DNA from: Stropharia rugosoannulata
Taxonomy: Eukaryota; Basidiomycota; Agaricomycetes; Agaricales; Strophariaceae
Reading direction: 5' to 3'
NCBI GenBank assembly: GCA_028532985.1
Contig: JANCIK010000001.1
Location: 434,001-498,000 of the forward strand
DNA: 64,000 nt
The notes under the pieces were generated by a model. The model ran no database searches, was not told the origin of the DNA, and saw only the letters and a list, made by a program, of their open reading frames with translations. Positions 1 to 11,320 of this stretch are shown piece after piece (positions within the stretch are counted from its first letter, which is position 1; every line of letters starts with the position of its first letter). A program made the translations under genes and the position numbers.

Positions 1-835
1 CATGTATCAGAGCGTAAACAATGGTTGTATACGTGGTATACCATGTGTCTTTTTCATTCAATTACGCGACGGAACCGTAGAGTTTTTCGTCTATGGAGCT
101 TAGCTTAAGCCATACTTTTGACACTGGGCGGTCTACACTCCATCCATTGTTTATACTGACCCTGGGCGGGTCGTTCATCACCCCGTCGTCTAAGGAGTAT
201 TTGTTATATGTAGCATGTAAATCACAGACCGAGTATTATTTTCTATAAAGTGCATAGGGACGTTCTTTTGAAAGAGTTAGTACGGCGAACTATGGGCCAC
301 AGGTCTACGTTTTCTTTAACTTTGAATGATATATTCTGCTAAGCATAAGGCGCATCTAAACTAGAAGTAAATGCAGAGTTCAGAAGCCTAACAACATTAT
401 AAATGGAGGGAGCGCCACAAGACATATGCATAGGCTTTCATCAGGAAAATCGCAACCATCATGCGCAGGGCCTCACCGACTCTGAATTGTATGTAATACA
501 AAGTCCCATTGGTGAGAAGTCCGTGTCAAAGAAGAAAAATGACTCAGTGAGCTACACGATGCAGGGTATATATGTATCTGATATCTGATAACGTACTTCA
601 TTTATTTTTCTGACATACATCTGACTGATCTCCTGAAAATCCGATTGAAAGACTATAAATAGATTTAGCGCCCGTTGTCACGGCTATGGAAACAATGTAA
701 AATCCAAGAAATTGCTCAAGCCTTCCGTGAGTCAGTTCGGTGATTTAGTCAAAGCGTGAGTTCGCACTAGTAGTATAAATTGCGAATACTGGAGCATCAT
801 CTCTGTCCTATCAATCACCACCACTAAAATTTAGT
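1..835. other. Intergenic, no gene recognised
   Basis: No reading frame longer than about 60 codons and no recognisable family. The A/T-rich stretch just before 836 probably holds the promoter and 5' leader of the small secreted protein gene that follows. Confidence 0.5.
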
Positions 836-1264
836 ATGAAGCTTTATCTATCCGCTATCCTGGTCTTTGTTGCAGCTGCTCTTCCCATTCTGGCTCAGGA
901 GTGTTAGTAAATTATCTGTACAGAGTCTTGAGTCCTCTGCTGACATCGTGTGACTTGTAGGTGGAGGGGCATCCGTGCGTCGTGTAAAACTAAAAAAAAC
1001 AGATACTTGCTAACTGACTTTTTGTCTATCTTGTACAACAAATAGGACCCACCTTGTACGTACCATATTATACGTAGTCCATATATACGAGCCTACTTAC
1101 ATGCTATAGGTCCCACTGGTACACATTGCTGTATTCCTGGACCAGTGTCTATTGATGCTCCGCCCAAGCCGGGAAGGTACGTCCAATTCACTGTTGATAT
1201 GGATCAAGCATTTGATAGTGAGACCATTAGCTGCATACCTCCAGACTCAGCTTGTCCGCTCTGA
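836..1264 (+). CDS. Small secreted cysteine-containing protein
   Basis: Read as three exons, 836-902, 961-981 and 1110-1264, joined at GT/AG introns in compatible phase. The product is about 80 residues. It starts with a clear signal peptide (MKLYLSAILVFVAAALPILA), followed by a short mature region with five cysteines (QEC, HCC, SC, AC) and a Pro/Gly-rich middle. It is too short for any open-frame scan because the exons are small. The first donor (GTTAGT) and the acceptors (TGTAG, TATAG) are normal for a basidiomycete. No hydrophobin pattern (eight Cys) is present. Function is unknown; secretion is inferred from the signal peptide only. An upstream TATA-like element (tataaatt, near 773) would suit the start. 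Confidence 0.55.
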
Positions 1265-1616
1265 TGTAAAATTGTAAATACAATCAGTGGTTTTCTCTTA
1301 CTGGTGAAATGGGAATTCTACTTGGGAGTAGTAGCTTTGCGTTACTTATAACGACTGAAATCAGTTCTCGTAAAACCAGTTTATTGTCATAAGTGGGGCA
1401 CCTGTTTTTGTTTTTGTTTTCTGCTACAATAATCCAATCGTGAGTGTACGGACTTTTGTGAGCCTCTAGCTTTGCGGCATTTGTTCGGCATGTTTCGGCA
1501 ACTATCGCCGTTCGAATTTATTAACAACACGTGATGCATCCGCGCCACGTCTCCAACGATAGCAACGCGTCGTACGACGTCGACGATCTTTCCCAACGCT
1601 TTCGACGAACCCCTTC

Positions 1617-2287
1617 ATGATGAAATTTTTCAGCTGGCTCTCTCTTGCAATGTTTGGTGCTGCTGCCGCTAATGCCAGCTCTGCTGATGGAAAAGTCCCG
1701 CCTACCGACCTCCAAATCGAGACGACGTTCTTACCTGACTCGTGCTCCAACAAGGCGCAGCCTGGAGACCGTATCAAGGTTCACTACGTGAGTAGGATTT
1801 ATGCAAGATTAAACAATATCTGTTAATCCTTATCCATAACCTTAGACCGGCACTTTGTTCTCCAATGGAAACAAGTTCGATTCAAGGTAATTCGTTGCAT
1901 ACGTATTCATGTTCGCATTCGTTAACTCACTGTCTGCGAAGTCTGGACCGTGGCCAGCCTCTTCCTTTGACTCGTAAGACCTGTATTATGTCATGGCTCA
2001 AGGCCCGCTTTAACATTCAACTTCTACAGTTGGCGCTGGTCAGGTTATTAAAGGATGGGACGAGGGACTCAAAGGGATGTGCCTGAACGAGAAGCGCACG
2101 CTTACGATTCCTTCGCATATGGCATACGGTCAGATAATTGTCTTATCTACTCTACTCTAGCTCATACCGATTCTCATCTCCATTTGCAGGTAGCCGCGGC
2201 TTCGGAAACATCATCCCCCCTAACTCAGCCCTTGTCTTTACCGTTGAACTTGTTGGCTTGGAGCCAGCCAACCGCGACGAGCTTTAA
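1617..2287 (+). CDS. FPR2: FKBP-type peptidyl-prolyl isomerase, ER form
   Basis: Five exons: 1617-1787, 1846-1886, 1942-1973, 2030-2128, 2190-2287. FKBPs catalyse cis-trans isomerisation of peptidyl-prolyl bonds; this form matches the secretory-pathway FKBP2/Fpr2 type. The N-terminus is a signal peptide ([19 protein letters not shown]). The FKBP fold follows with hallmark segments: [35 protein letters not shown], the [19 protein letters not shown] stretch that lines the FK506/proline pocket, and VELV at the last strand. The last four residues are RDEL, a KDEL/HDEL-like ER-retrieval signal, which supports an ER-lumen chaperone role. The length, about 146 residues, is normal for a one-domain ER FKBP. 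Start: ATG at 1617 or the adjacent in-frame ATG at 1620; both give the same signal peptide. Confidence 0.9.
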
Positions 2288-2451
2288 TTTATACAGATTA
2301 TTATGTATAGGCCGATGCTATGTCATGACCATTGATATGCCGCACCCTCACGAACCATGATGTGAAGCGTGAACCACTCAATCCCATTGTCAAAGTGTCG
2401 ATTTGCGTTTCCAACCGTCTCTGTCAACCCACCTACTCAATAACTCCTCGT

Positions 2452-3359
2452 CTATAAGTGATCCGACTCGAGACGCGTCAGAATCAGACTGGAACTTAAC
2501 CCGAAAATGAGTTGCCACTCACATTGTTTTGCGTTGGATATGTCTTCTGCCCATTCCCACATATTCCGATGTCCCGATGCGCTGGCCACCCAATCGCTCA
2601 CGAAATATCTGGTCAACTTGAGTCTTACGAAGCGGGGGTCGTCGGTACACGTCTTATGTTCGTCAAGCAGAAGCGTTATATTGTTCACCACGACCAGCAG
2701 TATTCTTAAGCGGGGACAGTGTTCAAGGAGCCCTTGCAAGACGGCAGTGCATACCAACTCGTTGATGGCGACATGTGTTAGTCGAGGTATGAGCGTGAGT
2801 CCCCGCCACCGTTTCTCCCATGTCCCCCCGAGACTCGTTACATCAAGGTGCGTAACATGCCGGAACGCGCACCCTTTGAAGTCGTCTATCTTCAATGTCG
2901 ACAGGTCCGCAGACAGTCTTTCGAGTCTTAGCTCAGCAAGGCGGGGCAGGAAGAGCCGGAGATCCAGGTCCGTCCACAGCGCGATGTTTGTGAGGTTAGG
3001 ACAGGACGCGAGGTAGTTGACAATCCCAGCGCGGCTCCTGTCCCCTCCTATGATGAGACATCTCACGAAGCGACCGGTGTAAGCCAATGTTGGACATTTC
3101 TTGGAAGGCGGAAATATTGGACCTGGTAGCTGACTCGCTATTTGATATAGCGCAGAGGCCAGCCTTTTCGAGTGGCAATTAGTTGTGCGTAAGCTATATG
3201 CTGTGAACTGATGATATACCAGTAGTGCACGCGCGACGCCACGAGCATCAGTCTGCAAACACATCCAGGGTAGTCGTCCGCAGCAACCTCAAAGATACGT
3301 CTCTCAAGCTCTCGAGGAAGTAGCGGGTAATCGCCTCGTTTGACTTCATCGTTCGTCAT
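2452..3359 (-). CDS. F-box-like protein, paralogue A
   Basis: Two exons on the minus strand: 3359-3220 and 3163-2452, with a 56-bp intron (3219-3164) interrupting a Trp codon. The N-terminus carries the short F-box-like motif LLPRELERRIFEVAA followed by VASRVHYW, the pattern of a family expanded in mushrooms. The C-terminal 230 residues hold degenerate leucine-rich strands (CPNLTNIALW, CPRLRILLVVV) and end with an MWEWAE..SNAKQ block. F-box proteins usually hand substrates to SCF ubiquitin ligases; that role is inference here. It is similar to the genes at 7034-7992 and 8980-9908 in motif order and intron site. Start chosen at Met 3359, just before the motif; the frame stays open upstream to 3566, so a longer N-terminus is possible. 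Confidence 0.7.
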
Positions 3360-4908
3360 GCTTCGTATAAGCTGGTTAACCAGCAAGGATAAAGTAACAA
3401 TTCCTTTCATATCTCGAGCCATCATGCATGACCGGCTGACTTCCATGTTCTTATCCTCGAAAACCATTATTTTTATGTAGGAAAAAGACGCGGAGACTGT
3501 TTTGGGCGACCGTGGCAATGTAGAGATAGGATAAGGAAACGAAGCGTGTCTGCAGCCACTCAGCACTGGAAACCAAGGGAAAATGTATCCAAATTAATGG
3601 TGAACAACCTGAGATTTCTCTAAATTTACTATGCTAATTATCCCAGGAGTCAGGGGCATGTTGAACTTCTAGCTCAATATGTACAGACATTGAAACACGA
3701 TATACTTCAGATACTGTAGCCCAAAGATAGCCTAGCGACGACGGTCCGATGTTTTCAAATAACAAGCGACTCTGAGTGACTATTAAAATGCTCACGCATC
3801 AATCCTACCTCAAATTGGATCAAATCGGTTGACAACAAGTAGGTAATATACTTAGTTCAGTGTCCAGAATTGCTGAACTTGCTGAATTGCCGCCACAACT
3901 CGCTCAAGCGGCTATCTAGAGCCTACCTAGTACGTGCTTATATGAGCCCTTTCTATCCAGAGTTACGGAAGCGAAGTCGAGAGATCTGCTGAACTGTGAC
4001 ATCCAAAATTTTGCAACCCCGGTAGACCAGCCGATGCAGTGTCAGACCAGATATGTCGGTCATATACATATCAAATTCATTCTAGTTCATGCGAAATTGT
4101 GAATGGAGGAGGTTCGAATCTATGAAGAATATATCCCCAAGATTCGCTAGATCCATACCGACCTCATTAATGCCTGAAGGTAAGTACTGATAATAATACA
4201 CATTCAAGTCATTCAATGAAAGCTGATAGATGTGAAAGCAGACTTTCACGCTTGTTATCGAAGAATAGGTAAGATTGCACTAATAAGTAGTAATAGTATG
4301 ATAATATCCCCGATGGGTACTCAATCTAAATATAGAAAGACTGTTCAATACCGTATGGACCGACGCGTACGCATATGCACACACATCATATATCAAACAT
4401 TTGTTTGAAGAAGACTGAGATCTCTACTAAATGTTATTGGATATGACGGCGGTGGTAGGTAATCTCCTTGGTAGAAGGAGCCTACTACATATGTTTATTG
4501 ACGTTTTTTTTTTTGCACATTTCGGGGGTGCTCATGAAAGCAACGGTAGTGCCCTAATGAATTCGTGTAGTAATTCCAATGACTTGGCCATAAAATTGTA
4601 ACCCGAATTTGCGATGAAGTTTTTTAACTGTTCTCTGTACCGTTTTTACAGAGAATCTAGCTGTGAATTGAGACTCAGAGGGTACTATACGGGCGCCTCG
4701 GTATACCTAGATGTACCGTCTTTCCTCTCGACTCCATACCCTTCATGGCCGGCATTCACCCAACCAAGATAGCTACCAGGTTTCACATGGCGAGCAGTGT
4801 AACGAATAATACAGGCGGGTTTATCCTTCAACCGCCTTCAAAGTACTTAAACCCTCAGTCTCAAGGCAAGTTCTCCAGTTCAATTCCTCTTTTGAATTCT
4901 ATCAAACC
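3360..4908. other. Intergenic, no gene recognised
   Basis: A/T-rich sequence with no persuasive coding pattern on either strand. The last 100 bases before 4909 probably contain the promoter of the next secreted protein gene. A T-run lies near 4505-4516. Confidence 0.5.
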
Positions 4909-5858
4909 ATGAAGCTCTCTCTCATGCCAGCTGCTCTTCTCGCGGTAATGGGCTCTGCGCATGCAAGTGCTGTTCCAATCACCGAGTCTACCTCTGTAGG
5001 TTATGCGCTCAACATAACAGCCTGCGTTTCCTGACTTAGGGAACATGTAGGGACCTGTATACAATTGGAGGGTCCTAGATGGCGGTTTGGATACCCGTGC
5101 GTGGGCTGTTTTTATTGATCAAAGGCTGGAAACCCGGCTGATTCTTTTCTGTACAGCTCTTCCACCTGCGTCTAATGGCACCGTCGTCCTCGACCTCACT
5201 GAAAGGTCCGGCCCGTCAACCGTCCTATGCTACAATTCCGGCAGAGCCGCAAGTTCTTATTTTCAAGCCCGTTTGCTTGCGCTGATAGAAAATAGGTTGT
5301 ACGCGCCGGTTTAATCACTGCTATAGATACGTTTTGCAAGTAAGTTCAGGTTGCATATTTCCCTGACACTTGAGTAAAAAAAGTAATTATTTCTCACAGT
5401 AGCGTGGCCATTGGAACGACTTTGAAGAGCGGTCAGAATCTATGGGTCAGTTCTTTGCACGAAACATTAAAATTGAACAATGAAAATTTTACTAACATTT
5501 ATTCTATCCAGCGCCGTTATACTGATGACTTCTCTGGAATTACCATCCTTGTCTGGATGGAGATGACCAATGGGTGAGCAAGATAACTGTAAAAAGAACT
5601 TTCAGATGCGAGCAGTCAGATTAATCTGCTTCTTCATTAGGTGTACTTGGAAGATAGATACCGCTTGCAATGTCAACTTTAGGAGACCCGTAGACGAATG
5701 CAACACATCCACCGAGAATGACAAGCAGGTAGGCTTTACGTTGTTCGATCTTTGTGTCGCATCCCAATATTGTCATTTTCATACAGGGTGGTGAACTGAC
5801 CGACGGCTGCGCACACTACAGGATTGACCCAGGTGACAAGGGCTCGAATGACCAATGA
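4909..5858 (+). CDS. Small secreted protein, multi-exon
   Basis: Starts with a signal peptide (MKLSLMPAALLAVMGSAHAS) in exon 4909-4995. Later exons can be followed by GT/AG signals: a segment with LPPASNGTVVLDLTE (about 5158-5203), one with VAIGTTLKSGQNLW (about 5405-5442), one with RRYTDDFSGITILVWMEM (about 5512-5577), one with TACNVNFRRPVDECNT (about 5641-5727), and a last exon ending GGELTDGCAHYRIDPGDKGS before TGA at 5856-5858. The product is roughly 130-140 residues with four or more Cys. The family is not recognised by name; Cys-containing secreted proteins of this size are common in basidiomycetes. The short exon around 5330 is uncertain because I could not fit its phase, so either an exon is missed or the gene is damaged there. 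Confidence 0.5.
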
Positions 5859-7033
5859 TCGACTTTAATAATTAGGCAGTTGGGCCCGACTCGGTGCTCC
5901 AATATTATTAACCGTATTTACACGAATTGTCAGATTGTTGGAGTGTCACTCCCCACTGACACTTAGTAGTTTGATCACATTTACTACAATCATCTGTTTA
6001 GTGAGCTAAACTCTGTAACGAAAACTAGGTATCTCGCGTCCACTTTGCGCTCTGCTCAGGAGACATTTTATGTGATTTTCACTTGTGCCGACTCCGAGGA
6101 GAACAGCAGATCGTTCGAACTTCGCACGGGGCATTCAGCATAACGCATCACTGCATATTGCCTCATATTGCCTTTCACTGGCCCGTCATAGTAGCTCATC
6201 GGATTTGCAGCCGAAATTCGCTTTCATTTTGGCTTCTCCACAAAGCTGCTCCATCCGGAGCCCATTAAATGTTTATCCAGGCGGTTGCGGTTGATGTTAG
6301 TAGTTACATGATATGTCACTGGGGCTACTTGCTCTTGTCGGCGACTCGGCGGTGGAGCTGAGGGCTCGCGTAATACTAATGCAGTGGAAACGGCTCCGAG
6401 GTTGCAAATTGCTCCTACCAAGAGTCTGAGTCGTGGTAGTCTATTATCAAACGACTATCACTGGAAAATCAGTTTACCAACTATGCCGGCAACTTTCTTT
6501 CGACTTGGATTTTCTATGCCAGTGTCTTCGACCTTTTCTCGGATTGCATATTACATGGAGTCTACCATTTGAGTTTGCAAGCCAACAGTTGCCTTACAAA
6601 GCAAGAACTGAACCGATTTGAAGATCGTCGCCGAACATATAGTCTGGAAAAAGTTCTGAGTTCAAGACCATGGTAACGTGGTATCGGAGAAGTCAAACAT
6701 ACAGATGGACACATACTTCTAATTCGCTTCCAAATCGCTTCCAACTCTCCTCACCTCCACATAATATCAATGGAAATCGGAACTTGCTATTTTTAATTGA
6801 ATGGCAAGGGTTCTGGGCCAGTCTCGACCATCTTACCTCATCTCACTAATGCTGTGCCTGGAGCCAAATAAGGCGATCAACTTAGTATCTCTTGGTACTT
6901 AACATGATGACGCGGTGACGCGATGCTGAAGTACATACCACAATTACTTTTATCTGTGGCATCTCCTACCTCAGGATTCTACAAAGAAGTAAAATCCTCC
7001 TGATCTATCCTATCTGCGTTGATTTTTTACTAG
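5859..7033. other. Intergenic, no gene recognised
   Basis: Several overlapping short open frames of 60-70 codons occur on both strands between 6080 and 6750 but none shows a recognisable motif, consistent exon signals or a plausible start. Treated as noncoding. Confidence 0.45.
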
Positions 7034-7992
7034 ATGCAGTTTCTGCTGCTCGCTACGATTGCTGCTATGTCGCATCATCCGACAGGGTTTTCCCCAATCT
7101 TGCCATATGAACTCGAACAAAAAATATTCGAGCTAGCAACGTTGCTCCACCCTGAATCTGCAACCTCGTTTATGCTTGTTGCCGTGCGTACACACCATTG
7201 GTAGAGAAATCCTCATAACTTGGGATTTTGCTAAGCTAATTGATTGGATCCGTTTCTCTATATGTCCGAAGGATCGCTTCTATACGATACGCTATAGCTT
7301 ACTATCTTCCCACTGAGCCTGCAATTCATCCAGGCGGGGCGAATATTCAGAAACACAGCGTCTCATACTATGGCAAATACGTAAAACACCTCCTCGTTGG
7401 CGGTGAACTCTCCGTGAACGGATTAGAGACAATGCTCACATCTTGTCCCAATCTCTCAGAGTTCGCACTTTGGGGACAGCATTCTGAACATGAAGGCCGA
7501 AATATCATGGAGGGTCTGGGAGGGATATCTCTCAAGAAACTCTGCATGGACCTCACGTCGCTCTCCATGGAAGATTTTACTGGACCTGTCTTCGTGAATA
7601 TAACGCATCTGGATGTCACTGCTCTTGGAACGACATGGAGTGAATGGGTGGTACTCACACATGTCCCCCGGTTGTCACACCTCCTAGTAAACACAGAGGT
7701 AGCGAACGACATTCTTACAGGTCTACTCCAATATTGCTTACGGCTGCGCATCTTGATTGTTTCGCGGAATGATCATGCGTGGCAGGGCCTCCAGGAAGTT
7801 GTCATCACCGACCCTAGGCTGGTAATGATGACGCCATTACGCTATATCCTGGCTGACTGGACGCAGGCTGCTCTGGGAAAGGGTGACATCTGGGAGTGGG
7901 CAGAGGTTATATCCTCAGCAAAGCAGCGTAAGCGGCCTCTGTTTCATCTGAGTACAGAGTATGAACTCTTCTTGCATAGGAGGGCTATTTAA
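7034..7992 (+). CDS. F-box-like protein, paralogue B
   Basis: Two exons, 7034-7200 and 7272-7992. The 71-bp intron interrupts the Trp codon that ends VAVRTHHW, the same place and phase as in the paralogues at 2452-3359 and 8980-9908. The N-terminus has ILPYELEQKIFELA, the F-box-like motif, preceded by a Met-rich leader. The remainder has leucine-rich-like strands (CPNLSEFALW, VNITHLDVTALG, CLRLRILIV) and closes with IWEWAEVISSAKQ, matching MWEWAE..SNAKQ in paralogue A. The product is about 295 residues. An SCF-type adaptor role is inferred from the motif only. The intron acceptor (cgaag) is weak but is the only one giving a stop-free, in-phase join; a small splice error here cannot be excluded. 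Confidence 0.65.
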
Positions 7993-8979
7993 AGAGCAGA
8001 GACTACTTTCGACATGGTTCGGCCCAGAGACATGGGCTTCCCAACTGCGGGACGTATGCGGGCTCACTGAAGAGTAACCACGGCGATTTGATTATCCATT
8101 ACTTCATTGATTGCTGCCCATAGGTGGCTACCCCTAGATCCCGACAGGCTACTTGAACCAATAGTCAGTGCGGCACTGGACATGCTCGTGAACAAGATAA
8201 CTTCGGTGAGCTCGGCCTTCTTCCCAGATACACATTGCATTTGCCACTGCACAACATACGGGAGGTACGACCATTAGACAAATACTCTCGTTCCGCCCAT
8301 GCCATGGTGCTGCCTCCCCGACGAGCCATTGATGCTTAGTGCTACCACCTTTGGTTTCATGCATTATCAATGGTAATCGTCCATTCTTTATTTCGCAGTC
8401 TACTGTTTTGTCTGACGTATCGTCATCCGAGTGCGGGACTGAATTATGTGCAGTAAAATATAGGTGCAGTGTTCGTCACCTATTGGTCACCCATGAAGTC
8501 AACATTGCGGTCATGAAATCAGAATCTACTTTTATCTAAGCAGATTTCAGGTGTTGTAATCAGATCTTAGGGTATTCATTCTTGTGTCCTTCCTACACTG
8601 TATATATATCTCGCTAACCTTTTGGTCCCTGAGAGGAGGGAACTTCGCCGTCGTCGCTTACTCGCACACACTACGCTGATCGCGGGTGTTGCAAAGTATT
8701 AGTCGGTTGCGGAACATCGAGAGAATGCATCTATATCAAACCTACATACATACTAAGTGCCGTCTAATCTATGTATGGTCCGTCCATCTCGCGAGATAAA
8801 AACGCTAGCGAGGAGATACAATTCACTATTCTATTGCCTAATTTCAGAGCGTCGCATACCATGTCTTCCCTGTCTCGGTCAGCTCAGATGTCCATTGCTC
8901 CGCATCGCACGGCAGCCAGCGCGGCGTGGGGTCTATAAAATACTTGTCTAGAGTCAACCAAAGAGTCTTTCAGCGTAAG
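7993..8979. other. Intergenic, no gene recognised
   Basis: No convincing gene. Short frames on both strands lack motifs. It separates two convergent F-box-like paralogues and so may contain both 3' untranslated regions. Confidence 0.5.
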
Positions 8980-9908
8980 CTACTGAACAATAATGAAAGA
9001 GGGGAAATAAAAAAAATATAAAGTGAAGTAAAAATACGCACTACGTCTTGCAAAGCAGACCGCCTCTGCCTTCGCCCAGTTATCCATCCTTCCGCGCACT
9101 CCGGCGTACCAGTCCCGTACAAAATGAAACGCGCAAGTATATGTTAGTGATACCATTCGTTGGTGGTTGCCACATAATGCCGCGCGCTCGTCGGCCCCCA
9201 ACCGGTCGACGACATACACGGATACGAGCTGGATAAGGCATGTCAGGCGCTCCCCGCATTGTTCGATCAACTCAGCTGCCACTCCGTCTGGGAGCAGGGC
9301 GTTGACGAGCAGATGCGTTAGTGATGGCAGGGCGGCGAGCGGTGCCCAGGCGTCCCATGCCTCGCGCCGTGTCCGGATAATTTCTAGGTGAGTGAGCCAT
9401 GCAAACGTTCCCGCAAAATTAACAGCGCTGAGATCGGACACAAACGCTGAGAGTTTCTTCAATTTGAGCTCTCGGAACGCGGCCTCGTCCTGAAGGTGAG
9501 CGAGGTCGGTGCGCATTGTCCACACCGCGAGATTGTCGACGCGCGGGCAGAACGAAAGCATTGTCGCAATCCGTTCTCGTGACATTTCCTCTCCCAGAAG
9601 AAGATTCCGATTGTACTTGCCTACGACTTCGAGGTCGACCGAGGGGAAGCGGCGAACGTCTGGGATCCTTGTCTTCGGTGATTGCAGGTACGTTCTGTAT
9701 AAAATCGGTTTCATCCTGTACATGTGTAGTCAACTCCAATTTGCAAAACTTTTTGTTGTGACACTCACCAGTCATGGACATATCGGGCCACCAGCATGAG
9801 GTTCAGTAAATGTTGATGACACTCATCTCCAGCGTACGATGACATTTCGAAGATGATGCGTTCGAGTTCCAGGGGTAGACATGGCAGGAGTTTGAGTTCT
9901 TCAAACAT
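8980..9908 (-). CDS. F-box-like protein, paralogue C
   Basis: Two exons on the minus strand: 9908-9769 and 9715-8980, with a 53-bp intron (9768-9716, GTGAGT...ACAG) that again splits the Trp codon, here of VARYVHDW. The first exon encodes PCLPLELERIIFEMS, the F-box-like motif; the second opens with MKPILYRTYL, the usual continuation in this family. Leucine-rich-like strands follow (CPRVDNLAVW, ALPSLTHLLVN). The tail is odd: after NWAKAEAVCFARRSA, where the paralogues have WEWAE..SSAKQ, the frame continues into a Phe/Tyr-rich stretch before the stop at 8980, suggesting a lost stop or an unrecognised terminal intron. Ubiquitin-ligase adaptor function is inference. Confidence 0.65.
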
Positions 9909-11320
9909 ACGCAATGACCGTGATATATTACTCTCTACCGGGGGGGAGTAGTCTGCGAAGAAGCTTAAAACTTAGATTGTCAAAGTGTGGGTGCACGAAG
10001 CGTTGAGACTTAATATCACCAGTAGGAGTAAGGGTTTTGGACGTTGTCTCCGATAGCAGGAGTAAGAGTTACAGGCAGATATCAGGGAGAAACACATCGA
10101 AGCAGTGTCGGTTGGTTTATTTCAATTTCAACGATTCCCTCATCGCTTAAGCTATACCACAAATCGAAGTCTGTGAGAGTAAATAGGAAGAAGCTCGCAA
10201 TCTCCGACCGATCCACATAGGCGCTTTGTAGGGTGCTTGCGCGCAGGGCTGCAGGATGCTTATCTGTCTGTAGATACTTTTCCGAAGATTATCATTCAAC
10301 GGAGTGCCGCTGTACCATTACCTCCTGTCTTGACTTACAACGGCGATTTATTTATTCGGAATGATCTTCTAATGATCGACACTACAAATAGATAGTCCTG
10401 ATATCAAGGTCACCTATTCCAGTTCCAATACGAGTCTTCTTCGGTCTTCTCTCGGACTGACTCGATTTGGAACAAGAAGTTTCGCTCACGACTCGACATG
10501 CATGATCGGCTCAAAGCCGTGATTGTGCAAACTTGATGCGTTCTATAGCCCCCATTGTTTGCGTCAGGAGTCTTTGTACCAACAAGGGTATAGCAATTCG
10601 GTTTCCCTTGTACTTTTGTTCAACAAGCTTCAGGAATATTAAAGATAGGCCCTAGTTCGACTTCGATGAAATATAGCCGTTGATGACGCTCCCAGTGCAT
10701 AGGCATGGCCGGAACGATAAGCGCAAACCCCTAGCAGCATGGTTGATGAAGGTCCGTTCTTTGCTGCTTTTTCAAGTCGCACACTGCTACTAGACGAGCG
10801 TATGGCTGCAGGTCACCGCTCTCTACATCGCTTTGATCGACATCTCCGAGTGCTCAGGCCCCATTAGGAGGGCGGCAATGTAGTAAGCGGGTATCACCTT
10901 TACGACATTTAACCAAATTGACTCTGCTCTCTTGATACTCCAAATGGGCAATATTAATTGAACCCCCAATCTCGAGGAATGCCTATTTAATCATTCAGAA
11001 ACGAGAATAAGGGCAAGTCAGCGTGTTCAGCCTCATTGGGGCTCTGAACCGCTCAAACGTAGCCGTTTTGCAAATACTGGCCATGGGACTTGGTAATACA
11101 AAGTTTGGCTCGGACCTTATACAAATAGCCTGACAGTGTGATGTGTAGTCCAAACTTAGAAGAAGCGAGAAGAGAGCAGGGAGCTAGGTTCGCCGTTTGA
11201 CGTTGCCCTATCCCTCACTAGACATCCATCATGATGTCCCCACCGTTGTCCATGCTATAGGTCGTATCGATCACGTCCGGTGAATAAGAGACTCCTTTTA
11301 ACGAATACCACCACCTTATC
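9909..11320. other. Intergenic, no gene recognised
   Basis: About 1.4 kb without a supported gene. It lies between the starts of two divergently transcribed genes (F-box-like C on minus, Galpha on plus), so it should contain both promoters. A short imperfect repeat based on aggagtaag occurs at about 10022-10070. Confidence 0.5.

Noticed and set aside
3000..3016. Plus-strand frame 2507-3016 (169 codons)
   Set aside because: Shadow of the minus-strand F-box-like gene; Ser/Arg-rich composition is typical of an antisense reading.
4105..4130. Sequence ggttcgaatct resembling a tRNA T-arm
   Set aside because: No acceptor stem, D-arm or anticodon arm could be placed around it.
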